From Amoebophrya sp. A120 (taxonomy: Eukaryota > Sar > Dinophyceae > Syndiniales > Amoebophryaceae): a stretch of DNA of 64,000 nucleotides. Shown here piece by piece: positions 32,564 to 44,500 of this stretch. A model generated the notes under the pieces. That model was not told the origin of the DNA, ran no database searches, and was given only the letters and a program-made list of their open reading frames with translations. The stretch spans positions 10,237,979 to 10,301,978 of the forward strand of contig CAJINV010000003.1 in assembly GCA_905178155.1 (NCBI GenBank). Reading direction: 5' to 3'. Made by a program: the position numbers and the translations under genes. Each line of letters starts with the position of its first letter. The first letter of the stretch is position 1.

Positions 32564-33304
32564 ATGGCGTCCGATGGTCTTCATGCGGAGACCATTGAAA
32601 AACTATTGCAGGGCCGGTTTTTTCGCACCCCCAGCGAGAGCTTGGGCGATCTGGCTACATTTGCGTTGGAAAGGGCATTGTCTGAGGGCGAGACCCGTCA
32701 TATCAGTGCGGATAAAGTGTTGCAGATGCGAGTGCAAAAGTCCTCGCTCGCGATGGCCGCAAAAGGTATCTTGACTAACAAATGGTCGCATTCTGTGCGT
32801 TACGCTTATCGCAAGTTCCTGAAACGGGTGCAAAAGAAAATATCTTCTTTCGACGTCCTGCACGAGGAGGCTAAGCATTTGCTCCTGCGGATCAGAGTAC
32901 TATACTGTCTGTTTACGTGGTCGAGGTGCAGCGTGTTCGAGAAGTGCTGTAGTTTTTTTCTTTCCTCGCTCCACCTATGCTGCGAGTGCAACGTGTCCTT
33001 TGGCCGCGCCGATCTCAGCTTGCACCATCGACACCTCTTTCAGTAGCCGTAGGATTTGCATTGGCATTCTTGTTCTCCTTTTTTTTGGGGTCTAGTTTGA
33101 TTCGTACCTCTCGTCCACGTGCATTTTTCGTCTTTCCCTTCGCAGAAGTCGTCCATCCCGTTGTGGTTGTCGTCGTTCCAAATGAACATCGTTGTAGATC
33201 GTCCACCGATAAGCCTCGAAGAGAACCACTTAGAGCACTGTAGTCACATACTTTACGTGGGATCATATATGAGCAAAAGCTGCAAATGCAAGCAATACGA
33301 ATAA
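32564..33304 (+). CDS. Hypothetical protein, two tentative exons
   Basis: ATG 32564 starts a frame (MASDGLHAETIEKLLQGRFF...) that is basic and helical, with KSSLAMAAKGILTNKW and AYRKFLKRVQKKISSFDVL. It reaches a donor GTACTA at 32897. An excellent acceptor (CTTTCCCTTCGCAG, ending 33145) opens a second frame in the same phase (KSSIPLWLSSFQMNIVVDRP...) that runs to TAA at 33304 or to a donor GTGGGA near 33258. A further acceptor TTCTTCTCCTGTAG near 33395 precedes a frame with SKCCIL. No family was recognised; the gene may have more exons. Confidence 0.45.
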
Positions 33305-34339
33305 GTTGTCTACAACTATTTGCCCAGGGTTATGTTGGTCTTTATTTTCTTACAAAGTCATCAAAGCGTGGTTTTCTTCTCCTGTAGGGCTCTAGTACCG
33401 GCTCGATTTCGACGGAAGAAACTACTCACGAAAATCCTCGAAGCAAGTGCTGCATACTTGTAGAGAATAAGAAATGTAAATGTTGGAATTCAATACAATT
33501 TATTTATTGAGCTTACACACAGGCACACCGAACTAACGTCCATTATGAGAATTGTTATTGTAATTATTCGATGGTGGACCCGGTTTGGGCTTGCGTTCGT
33601 CGGAGATTTATTCACCGTCGACGGCCTCTCGGCGGAGTGGCGGGACCACCAGGTCAAGGATGAAGAAGATTTATCGAAGCTCATCAACCCGGTCCCGGTC
33701 CCGAAAGAACAACATGAAGCCGTTGGGGGTCTGTTGGAAGATCAGGAACCGGGCGGCGAGATACGTACTCTTTCTTGTTTTTCTTTTTGTCGTGTAAGTA
33801 TTTCTGTTCAGCAAGACGGCCCCGCTGGCCAGCACGATATATGATAAATGAAACAGAAAGAACAGAAACAAAATTGAAATTCAATTTCAAACATAAACGC
33901 TAACGCACTCACAGCAGAAGTAGTGAGCTTTCCCTCATCGTGCAGCTTGGAAGCCTCCCGCGCATCAAAAAGCAACTTTGGAAAGTGGCCACCTGCGCCT
34001 GGAGCCGAGATGCTTTCTGCCGCACTCCAATTATCGGGCAGGCCAAATTAATAGAGACCGCGTCGAAATAAATCAACTGGCAAGTAGAGCCTCGTCTTCT
34101 TTGTATGATCGTGAACGTCGCGAAGGCCGAACATGCTGTGGTCACGCGATTGCTGAAAGTGAAAACCTTACACGTTGCGAAAGTTACGCTAAAGCTAAAG
34201 GTGCGAGAACCATGCCCCGGGAAAATACCGACCTTCTGCGCCCAGAAAGTGAAGCCTAGTGTAGGTTTTTTTGTATGTAGAAGTGAGGTTACGAACGTTC
34301 GGTCTATCCTGGTGTTTTTTTGACCTGCAATTTTCAGCA
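33305..34339. other. Unresolved stretch, possible minus-strand exons
   Basis: Minus strand: a frame from about 34340 to 33913 ends at a GTGAGT donor. A second frame near 33840-33674 reads YLAARFLIFQQTPNGFMLFF and stops at 33672. AATAAA on the minus strand follows near 33497. Plus-strand frames overlap both. I cannot decide which strand is coding. Confidence 0.25.
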
Positions 34340-34433
34340 TAAAAACATCTCACTTTTGAAAAGTGAGATGTTTTTATTGGCTTCGAAGCCCAGTCCGATT
34401 GAAAATTTCAATCGGACTGGGCTTTGAAGCCAA
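34340..34433. repeat. Two abutting long hairpins
   Basis: Hairpin 1 (34340-34376) has perfect 18-bp arms around one base (AAAAACATCTCACTTTT and complement). Hairpin 2 (34377-34433) has 28-bp arms with one mismatch (TTGGCTTCGAAGCCCAGTCC...) around one base. They are directly adjacent. Confidence 0.95.
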
Positions 34434-35501
34434 ACAAGCCCGAGGCTATTCATTCTATTTCTTGCCGATTGAGCAAATAACGCAGGCGGGGAACCAGCAA
34501 AAGGAGCGCCCTTCTGGGGCGCCCAGCGCAGCGAGTTCCACCGATTTGGGGCGCCTCAAAAGGGGCGCCAATAAAAAGATGCAAAGTAAGAAGGCAAAGA
34601 CGTCGAATCCGCATGGTTCGGGCACCATTTCTGCCCACTTTTGGAGGTCGCGAAAGCGGTTGTCCATCTGGGCCGCTTCCAATGGGGCGGGTAGCACAAA
34701 AGCTGCGCTTTTTTGATTGACAAACCAAGAAAACGCAAGAGCCGCCAAAAGCCGAAAGCCGACTCCATTGGATACTAGGGACCCGATTTTGGGAGCCCAT
34801 AGGGGCGGCGCTGGCCAAGGCCCCGGTAGGGCCATAGCGTACGGGATAGGTTTGGCTTTGTGAAGTCGAAAAGGTGTGGAGCTTTGGCCGCGATTTTTAT
34901 ATTTTCCCCACGGCCATGCAGAATAACAATGCGCGCGAGCAGGGTATTGCGCGCAGAAAAAAACAAATTTTGGAGCCCGGCAGCCGCAACGCGTCAAGCG
35001 CGCTGACGAAAAAGCCGCTTTGATCTCACTACCCCCGCCGGGGCGGCTATTATTTATTTTTATTGGCTATTGGTATTGGATATATAATATTTTAGCTTCT
35101 TCAAAAGCCCACGCCTCTGGCTTGCCAAAAAGCCACCGGCTTCTCTGATCTCGAGGAGCCACGCACAGCTTGCGCGCCGCAAATCGATTCACCTCCGATA
35201 GTGGCCGGCGTGCTTCACAGCACGAACATCAAGAAAAAGACTCATGCGTAAAAAGCTTGATTTGAAGTTTTTGAAACAGAAGCATATAGTCCAGTGACAG
35301 TCAGTGTCAGATGCGGGATATTGGATTGACATTGATGGTGCGGCAATAGCGGCCGTTCGCGGCACACTACTATTCGAAAAATGTTCGTCCCCTACTTCTC
35401 GCAACAAGAATGAAAAACTCCAGGTCCACGGTCATCTTCATCTACACATGCGCCGTGGCTTCTCGGGAGCGCGTATGCTGAGGGGGTCTACGTTTTCGCA
35501 G
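34434..35501. other. Spacer, possible upstream exon
   Basis: Bases 34480-34680 resemble 53060-53230 and part of 3150-3440 (GGCGCC-rich repeat). A frame at 35307-35440 (AGYWIDIDGAAIAAVRGTLL) may be an exon of the following gene, but its splice sites are uncertain. Confidence 0.35.
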
Positions 35502-38500
35502 AGATGCTAGCGCCTTTCGACGCTAATCAAGCTGATCGTGACGCCGAGCATGGAGCCAACAACTGCCTGCATCACGACGGGAAAGTCTGTAAGAGCCACG
35601 CCATAGCAAACCCGTGGCTGCAAATTCAATCGGCTCAAGAGTTGCCCGTCTTCCGTGTGAGTGTTCGCGCACCGCATGTTCCTCAAGAGGACGAGGGGGA
35701 GTTGCATTCGCGGGAGTTGCATGCGCTGGTGCCGCAGCTTCTAGGGCCTGACGGCGAGACTACTGAGTGCGGTGTGCGGGTCGGCGTGCATTCCTCCAAC
35801 GGAGAGAGCGAGACCACATTGGGCGGCGAGACCCGCATGAAGCCGCCGTGTCACGAGGAATTTCCCGGGTTGGCCTGTGAGGCAGCGTACATGTGTCACC
35901 CAGCAGGACGACCGGAAGCCGGGCTGGGCGTCAAGCAGTATCGTACAGAAAAGCACACCTTCTATACCCGAAAAAGCTTCTCAGCATGACTACCTCTTGC
36001 TCTTCAAGCCCTAGGCCGCGCCACGAACACAAAGACAAACTACATTCTGCATGACAGAAAGCGAAAGGTACGTCTCTTGTGCTCGGCGCATTGCAGAGTC
36101 TTCAGTGACGCCGATTTCGCAACGGCAGCATAAGCTTAGTTTTGTGTCATGCGGTGGCTGGCCGCTAATGGAAATGGGAACCACGGACGAGGCTCAGACA
36201 CAACTGCACCTCGTCGACTTCCTTTCCTACTACATTACCTGCGTGTGGGTTCCGAGGGAGACCCTGCCTGGTCTACGCGAACTACATCGCGTGAGGATTA
36301 GCCGACTCGCGATCCCCAGAAGTGCGCATCCTTGTCGACCACAAAAATTAAAATAGAAAAATAGGAGCCGCCGCGCCAGCGTCGGCGTGGTCGCTTCAGC
36401 AGCGCAAATTTCATGCAAAAGATTTATTTAATATATTTTTTTCCTTTAAAGCGGTTGGATGAGCTTTTCTGCAGAATAAGCAGGACCTCCACCAGGACGG
36501 GCTCGAGGAGGTGATGAACTTTGACTGTCCGGCTAACACCAAGGGGAACTATGTGTTTGTGCAGTTGCAGTCAGATATCACAGAGACAAAAAGCTAGCGC
36601 GTGTCAATTGTAAAATGCAAACACAATTATTCCCCTTCTTTTTTACCTTCCCATTCTCGTTTTCTTTTTCATTTTTGGCTGCGAAACGAAAACAAAACAA
36701 CAGTCTTTGCTGCACTGTGCGGCTACACCAGACGCGCACCATCAGAAGCGCGGAACCGGTGGCAGTGCTTGTGCTGCACCATCAGAAGTGCGAAACTTGC
36801 GCGGCCGGGCGTAACTTGCGCGGCCGGGAGTAAGAGGCTCCGCCAATCACCACTATACTCCTGTCCTGGCCTACCATCTTCATCAGAAGTGCGAGCTGCG
36901 AAGGGTGGGCGCACCATCTTCAAAGTCAAAAAGTCTCCTCGCCCCATGAATGAATGAATGATCCGAAATAAAAGAATCAGGCTGGACGAGGGGGTGAGCG
37001 CTACTCGTAGAAATCCTGCTAGTGCCGGAAAGCTGCTAGTGGAAAAGGGCCCACTAGTAGATTTCCTACTAGTTGTGCTGGAGGTTTTATGATCGCCAAA
37101 ACGGGCTTCCGGGTACTTCTATTGACGCTCCCCACTAGTGGCGCCCTTCACTAGTGGAAGCACTATCGAAAACTGGCGCAGGCAGCGCCGCGGTGGGGCC
37201 GCTTCCAGGCAGTAAAGCGCTGCCGGGACCCCGGGTGGCCCTCCGGCCTGCCGGCCATGGTCTCCGCCCTTGGCCTTGTCTTAGGTGCCTTGCGGTTCGC
37301 GATTGGCTGCCCCGGGCCGGAGTCGTGCTGCATTCTGGCGCCCCTTGCCCTTCGCCCTCTGTTGCGAGGTGTTTGGCGCCAGTTTCCGCCTTTCCCTTCC
37401 GCCTGTGACTCTGCAGGCTTGCTTCTCTCGCGTGCTCGCCGCCGCGGGGCCCCTTCGGCCCCAGTGGGGTTGCGTGCTTTGGCCCCGTTTCCTTTGGGTC
37501 GCCGGGCGTTTTGGTTTGCGCCTCGCCTCCGTGCCCTGCTTCGGCGTATTGGTTTCGTTTTCAAAGCATTCGTCTGTTTAAAGCGAGTCTTGGCCCACTT
37601 GCTCCTCTTGTCGGCTTTCTGGCTTTTGGAGCATATCGCCCGCAGTGCCCCGCCTGCCTTTCCGCCGCCTTCCTGTGCTCTTTGTCTTGCCTTGCGCCAG
37701 CCCCGTTCCTGGTCTTATTTTGGCCTTTCGTGCCCCCTTTTCGCCCTGTTTACTGTGGCCCGCCTTTGACTTGTTTCCTGTGGTTAGCCTTCCGGCCCTT
37801 CGCAAAGGTTCTGCAAACGCCTTCTGGCCGCCCTGTTTGTGGAGGCCGAGGCAGTGGCAGCGCTTTGTGCCCCCTGCCACCCTCCGCGCCTTGCGGCCTT
37901 AATGTCTGTGCGTGCCCTTCGCTCACGATCAGGGAGTGCGGCGTCTGTGTGTGTGTTGTCATCGTTTTCCGCCTGTGGTGTCAGCATAGTTTGGGCATGA
38001 CCAGTGGGGTTTGGGCCGTAGGTTTTCCCCTAGAAGTTCTTTCTCCCTCGCTCCCCCTTGCCCCCCCTCGTCGCCGGGCCGGCGGGCGCGGAGCGCGCGC
38101 CCGTTCTAGATAAACACTAATGTGATGGGCAACCGGACCACAGGCACAGACCACAGAAAAACAAAAATCTGTCATGAGCATATTTATATGTGCTTCCTGC
38201 GGGCGCATAGACACTTTCTACAAATCTGATTTACATTTGTGTTGTCTTCGTTTCTCTTATCAGTGCCTACGTTTATTGGGACGGCCGGCCCTTGTTATAC
38301 GTCCAATCTCAACATCCATGGGCAAAATAAATCGATGAAAATACTGATCAGTACGAAAAGGTCGCGGCCTGCCGGACGTTCTGCCGGTAGATGTCATGTT
38401 GGGTGACTTACAACATCTGTTCTGATTCAAAAAATGCTGATTTTTTCTGTTTGTTTCATCTGCATTTGGCGCGCTTTCTCTGGCATATTCGAGGGGTGTG

Positions 38501-39822
38501 GGATGACGGAGATGCTGGATGTGCCGGACCCTAAGAGTCCCGACAACAATATCCCAGCGAAAAAAGCTAGCCTATTGTTTTGCATGACGATGCATGACGT
38601 TGAGGATCATGATGATTCTGTTTCTAGAACTGCATTACACAGAGTTGAAAAAGAAAACCTGCTTTGTATAGCCTAGACACCATTTTTCTACGGGGGATCC
38701 GCCCCGAAGAGATTTTGGGTTGCTATTTGCTTAAGTTCAAGTTTTGCACTTGTGTTTTCGTTTAGGTTTACTTTTTTCAGCAAGACAAATGACGTGCTAG
38801 TTTTTTTCTATGGGATGAACAAGATGATTCAAACACACGGTGTGCGGCGGCGTCTGGAACTTCTTCGCGTAGACGTGTTCCGGCCCGCTCCGGCCCCGGA
38901 AGCAACTTGTTCTCTCGAACTAGCGCTCTGCGTCGACGCAGAGGCGATTCCCGTGGACGGGGTGTCCTGCATGACTGCGAAAAAATTCTTACCCACGCAG
39001 GGCCAAGCCGGAGACGAAATGACCGGAGAGGTTTACGCCTGCTGGCAGAGCACTAGCGAGTGTAATGAGTTTGCGAACGCGCACCACGAGCACAACGCTC
39101 CTAAGCCGGGGGAGGAAGCACGACGGGGTGCACCTGCTGGACACACACTGGAGATCTCTCATTGCGCTGTGCACAAGCAGCCGAAGTGCGCAGCAGCCAC
39201 GGAGGAGGACGCACATGAAAAGTACGCGTGTCCTTTCGAGGACGGGGAGTGCTACATGGTCACCGGGGGCGCTCCCGGACACTCCACCAAAGACGATCGG
39301 TTTTGTTTTAAGTCGGAGCCTCGGATCGGCTCGGGCGACATGGTGCGTGCCCCATGTGATGCCTATTCGTCCTACTTCTATGCACACGGTCACGGGGGGG
39401 CTGACAAGGAGCCACTGGAATGCCGAAAGCTAGAGAGAGCTGCCACGCTGGACGACGGTGGCGCATTCATGGAAACTACGAAAACAGAGGGCAATAAGAA
39501 ACTCGAGCCGCTTTTGAGTCGCAGTCGCCGAGGGCAACCTCTAATTATGGTATGAACATCAACAGCATACGTGCATGCTTCATGTTCTTGTCCCGGTCTA
39601 GCAGTACGTAAATCATGCGTTGTGAAATGGTTTTTTTCGAATAGTAATTTTTCACTTTTATATTTATTCCATGTAGTATTCATTTTCATTGCAGCATCAA
39701 CATGCGAAATAATCGCTCACGTACGAGACCATTTCGTTTTACTTGCGCTGAATTTTATGTTTATAATCTAGAGTGTACAGGAGCCACGGATCCCGCGACC
39801 CCGCTTCCCAGCACCGCCATAG
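35502..39822 (+). CDS. Cysteine-rich protein of unknown function (five tentative exons)
   Basis: Exons inferred from frame, splice motifs and phase: 35502-35937 (acceptor CGTTTTCGCAG, donor GTATCG), 36062-36242 (donor GTGTGG), 36475 to about 36570 (acceptor GAGCTTTTCTGCAG; reads HQDGLEEVMNFDCPANTKGN, then YVFVQL), 38781-39549 (acceptor TTTACTTTTTTCAG, donor GTATGA) and 39772-39822 ending in TAG. The fourth exon carries about a dozen spaced cysteines (TSECNEF, FEDGECYMV, DDRFCFK), which suggests a disulfide-bonded extracellular or lumenal domain. The beginning of the gene is upstream and not identified. An intron near 36571-38780 holds element copy B. No family was recognised; the NYVFVQL region and Cys pattern faintly recall P2X ectodomains but lack its key motifs. 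Confidence 0.45.
36720..36925. repeat. CACCATCAGAAGTGCG minirepeats
   Basis: About four imperfect copies of CACCATC(TTC)(A)GAAGTGCG and two adjacent AACTTGCGCGGCCGGG units lie in the intron just before element B. Confidence 0.6.
36966..38112 (-). mobile_element. GC-rich dispersed element, copy B (reverse orientation)
   Basis: About 1.14 kb, the reverse complement of copy C over its full length: starts AAATAAAAGAATCAGGC and ends GCGCCCGTTCTAGATA. The first 180 bp hold the ACTAGT-rich end. Long frames cross it in several registers, but no protein family is recognisable. It sits in an intron of the cysteine-rich gene. Confidence 0.85.
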
Positions 39823-41552
39823 GATCTTGCAACCTTCCGCTCTTGTGCGTTCGTTTTTGTCACCTCGGCACCACACTATAGATGTTCATCAGGTTAAAGT
39901 TTTTGTGACTTTTGCACTGTGTGATGCCACACTCGTCTGAATGAATAAACGAATTCTGTCAACAACGTTTTTTGTGGCGTTTTTGTCGAGGCGGATACGA
40001 GAGATGATTGAAAAATAACAATTCTCTCATGCGAGACAAGAGCAATAAAATGGCAACTCAGACGAGCAGTCTGATGTGGAAATCTCAATCAATAAACCAG
40101 CCGAAGAAATAAATGAATGCGCAGCACCTGTGTTCGAGATTCAAATTCATTCGGTCAACACACTGGTTGCCCACTTCCAGCCAAAAGAAGTCAGTCTCAG
40201 TTTCTTTGTCTCGCTCCCCTGTCTTCATGCACCTCTGCCAGCATTCAAAATTAGATTTCAAGCGGATTCGCTTCGCGGTGAAGATCAGCGCCTGATTGAT
40301 ATTTTTACCCTATGTATATCACACAAGATCAATCAATCTGAAATTGAATTGCAAAACGCCGATCTTTGGCTCGTGCGAAGTAGAGGTGGATTTTTTGTTT
40401 GCACGTTTGTTTCGCGGATTACTTCTGTCAGTTGTAGAAGATCTTTATTTCGTTTTATTTATTGTAAAGGTATTAAACATTAAACAATTGTCGCATATGG
40501 AGATCATATGGTCGTGGTCAGTTTCATCCATCCGCTTCGGCGTGTTGTATTAGCATGAGTGAGGTTGAAAACCGTAACTCGCTGTGGCAACAAGGTGGAT
40601 GTGGATCACCAAAATCGTCGGCCGGGGGCAGTGCATGTGTGGCTGCGTTTGGGCAAGAGCAGTTGCGTCTTCCTTTTTTTTCTTAATTGCCCAATGCGTC
40701 CCGCTCTCGCGCGTGCTCACCAGCGCTTATCGCGGGGCCAAACCCGGAGAAGACTTCGAAGCGTTCCGAGCCTGAGTTCCGTCGGAATCCAAGCAACATC
40801 TGGCGAAATTCCTGCCACTTTGTCAATTCCCGGGATACCTCCCGGATTCTTCCCGCATTGATTTGGCCTCTGCCGGTGACAAATCAGGCCAGAGTCTGGC
40901 CAGCGGCCTACTCTTGACGCCCTTCTGGTAAAAATCCAACCAATTTCGGCGAAGCTCTGGCTGGAATCTTCCGGCAAGAGTTTTTGGCTGCGCGACATTT
41001 TCGGATTTGGCCGAACTCATGTGAAATCCCCGAAGGGGTCCGAACCTTTGAACAGGCCTGCGGTCTCGGGGCTTTCGCCTAGCGGTCCCGTGGGCACGGT
41101 AATGGCTGTCGGCGCGATGGGCCGGCCGGCCGAGGGCAGTTTTGCGCACGCTTTTGGGTTCGCAGCAGTTGGACGGAGCTGCCCTTCACTTGGTTCTGTC
41201 CAAACACAGCCATAGTTTTAATTTGTGCGCCCCCCGAAAATATTTCAAGGATGCACCTTTCCGTGGCCGGCTTTCCTACATATTAAACAAAACAAAATTG
41301 CTGTTCGGCGTACAACTCGAATATTCCAGGCATCGTTCGAACGACGTGGTGAAGAGTGTCGCAGAAAGCAGGTGTCACTGTCAAGCTCAGGGCGTTTGCC
41401 GTGTTCCGCCGAGTGGACGAAGAAGTGGTAGAAAGGCATGATGCGCTCCTGCATGTAACTAGGGTAGTCCTACCGGTGTGTGGGCGTGATAATTTTTTTC
41501 TCCGCAATCCGCTGATGGTTTGAGAAACAAACCGGCATAAAGAGTGGGCGAT
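39823..41552. other. Spacer upstream of the spastizin gene
   Basis: A 135-codon frame at 40076-40483 lacks recognisable motifs. Bases 40740-41120 are GC-rich with TGGCGAAA/CCGGAA motifs resembling 25670-25800. No promoter element could be assigned. Confidence 0.35.
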
Positions 41553-44500
41553 ATGCTGCGTGCCCGGACCGACCTCCTGGATGAGCACGACTTATCCAAA
41601 TTGATCGTCAGTGTGTGCAACTACTTTTCCTTGGGGCAGACCGAGTTAGCGCGGGCGCTTTGGCGCATCGTGGCGCAGCGGGATCTGCCACAGGCACTGC
41701 GGGTTTTGAAGATAATTTTGTGGCATGGGCCGCCACGGCATTGGGTTCCGAGCACTAGCACCCCTTCTTCGGCGCACCTGTGCTGGTTCTGCTTGCACCT
41801 GAGTTTGGCCCGCGGACAGCAGCTGCGCATTCCCCGATGGCTGAAGCAGCGCCTAGAGCTGGACGTGTTGATCGCCTGCGCTTTGCTCGACGGCGCGGCG
41901 CTGCGCGCAGGACGCGGGCGGCTAACCGCAGAGGTCGCGAATGAGCTCCGCGCTTATCACGCGGGGTTGCTCGATTTGGATGGCAAGCAGCAGGTGGTGC
42001 TCCCGGCGCTCACGTTGCTGCCAATCCTTCCCCAACTGTCCTCCTACGCGTCCTACTTGCCGGCACAGGTTATCGAACAAAAGTCTTTCGCACGACAGAA
42101 CCCGCGGCTGAGCCGGCAGGCAGTCTTGCAGCTCTACGAAATGACGAAGGTGCAGCCAGTGCTGGGGCACACACTCTGCGACCAATTTTTGCGGATTCGC
42201 AACCTCGCAGACCAGATGTCCATCGGGCTTGCGGCAGACGCTCTTCTATTCCGAAACTTCGATCTGGCCTGCCGTCACTTGCGCTTCGTGGAGCCGGATA
42301 GTGGACGGTTGCTACCTCCGGGGGCGGCCTTGTACGAGTTGTTCACCTTTCTCATCTTGCACGTTTTCCACACCGCCGACCCAAATTATGTGGCTGATGT
42401 AGCAGAGGGGCTGCGTGGAGGTTCTGGCGCAGCGGTAGTGGGAGCCCCCGCGGTAAATTTTTCCAGACACGACCCAGCAACCGCGGCCGGTGGTACGACT
42501 AGCCGGAGTCAGCAGTACAGCCAACGGGGCGGCAGATCTAGCGCGAATCAAGCAAACGGCAGAACAAGCACGACGTCCACCTTTGCGAGCAGCCTTTACG
42601 CCGACCAGACATTGAGGAATGCGAATGGCTTCCCGGGTGGGGCACCGTCCTCGAGCAGTGCGGCGGCAAACAAAATCCTGCGAAACTTGATCACTTCTGC
42701 CGGCGGCAACGGCGCTAACCAGTTGAACGGCGGGGGAGGGATACCCCTCTCAGAATGGAAGAGCGCTGCCGTGCGTTATCTGACGGACCAGTTTCAGGTA
42801 TTCGGGGGAACGTCGTCCACTGGTGGCTTCCGTATGCAGCACGTGAGGCGAAAGCCGCGCATTTACGAGGCGTTACTATCAAACCGATGCACGGAAGCCC
42901 TGAAGCTGTTCCAGGTGATCGAAGATGAGTTTCACCGTTTGCAAATTCAGGCATCCCCCCTCCCACCGGCCTTCGACCGTCGCATGAGATTGTATTCATC
43001 TTCTGCTGCATCTTCTGCCACACAACCACAAGGCGCAGGTCCGGTTTTTCCTGTAAGAGCTGGGGCGTGTCAAAAAGCTGCTGCACCGGCGTTGATGGCG
43101 CATGGAGAGCGGACGACCAGCAGGACGAGTTACAACTTTCCGATAGCAGCAGCCTCGTCTAGTAACCCACAAGATCAACAGTCGTGGAGTGCTGCCCACC
43201 ACAGTAGCGTTAGCTGCACGTCTGCGCTTGGCACTTCTGGAGCACCGGATCATGCAGAGCCCGGTCTGCTGCTCGGAACGCTTGTTCTGGATGAAGGTGC
43301 GTGCTGGTGGGACGACTACTTCGAGTTTGCCCGCGTGGCGCACGTTCACTGTTTGGAGTACGTGGTTAGCACAGCATGTCGCTTCGTCCGAGAGCGGCAA
43401 CTGGGACTGCTGACGCGGTTGCTAAAGCCCTTTGCCCAGCTGAAGCCCTTGGTGATTTTGCTCACCTGGCAGGACCTCACGCTGGAGCGGCGGAAGGAGC
43501 TACTGGACACCGTTTGGCAGTCCTACGTGGCGGAAACGGCGACCTGTGGAGTCCACGGCAAGTATTTTGGATGCCACCGGGTGGGAGACTTGTGGATTGA
43601 CTTCTGGGTGGAAGTGCTAGACTACGCTGTAAAGCTCTCGCTCTGGGTGGCGAATCTAATCACATCCAACTTTCCGGACCAGGACCAGGGAGGCGCTGGG
43701 AGCACCAACGGCAATCCGGCTGGTCCGCAATTTTGGAAAGTCGCAACGGAGGTTTTGGATCGCCTTCTGATTGACGACCTGGCCGCGGATGACGAATGCC
43801 CGGTACGAGAGGGACTGCTGCCTCCAGGAGAATCACGGGCAGTTGACCTCCCACAAGGAGAAGTCTGGCACAAGAAGCACGTGCCGTCGGACGAGGTTCA
43901 TAAACGTCGATACACTTCTTCCACTGGAACTGATATTCAACTGGGACCACCAAAAGGTGCGCGCAACGGTGGCAATTTCCTGGTGCAGAATCCGACGTTT
44001 CATCGCGCGGTTACCAGCTGTTCGTTGCTTTTGGTGATGCGTACCCACTTACCGAACGTAGAAAGCGGCGTCATGCTACGCGCGTTGGAGCAGCTTCCTC
44101 TGTTGCGTCTTCGCAGTGCTGCTAGCCAGCACTCCTACGACCTGGACCTGTGTCGCTGCTACTACGCCTTGCGTTGCGTTCTGACGTTAGTGGAGCAATT
44201 GCACACGGCAGCAGCTCGGAGTAAGAACAGCTCGGCAGAGCATCCCCGCAGTGCCTTCAAAATTCTGATCCAAAGCAGCATTGTGGAGCTGGACCGTCTT
44301 GTATCAGACTAAAAAGTGCGCCTACCCCAGAACACGGAACTTTCTGTGATGCAAAGTTCGTCAATCTTCAATTTCATTGGGACAATCAAATTGAAATCCA
44401 AATTGTACATTACTGCGTATGTTGCATTCAATGCAAATTAGGTTTGCCCTAACGCTCCTGCAGATGAGAAATAAATTTCCGGCGCGCGGACGCGCAGCGC

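Noticed and set aside
33395-33470. Rab-type C-terminus (SKCCIL)
   Set aside because: No stop follows the Leu in that frame and no GTPase motifs occur upstream.
38781-39549. Second P2X receptor
   Set aside because: Cysteine spacing and a VFRP...C stretch loosely resemble the head domain, but WxC, YGIR and TM2 motifs were not found in the gene.
40076-40483. 135-codon ORF upstream of spastizin
   Set aside because: No motif, no convincing splice partners and low-complexity hydrophobic stretches; not called as a gene.
41544-41555. Spastizin start at GTG 41544
   Set aside because: In a eukaryote the in-frame ATG at 41553 is the likelier start, and N-terminal homology begins just after it.
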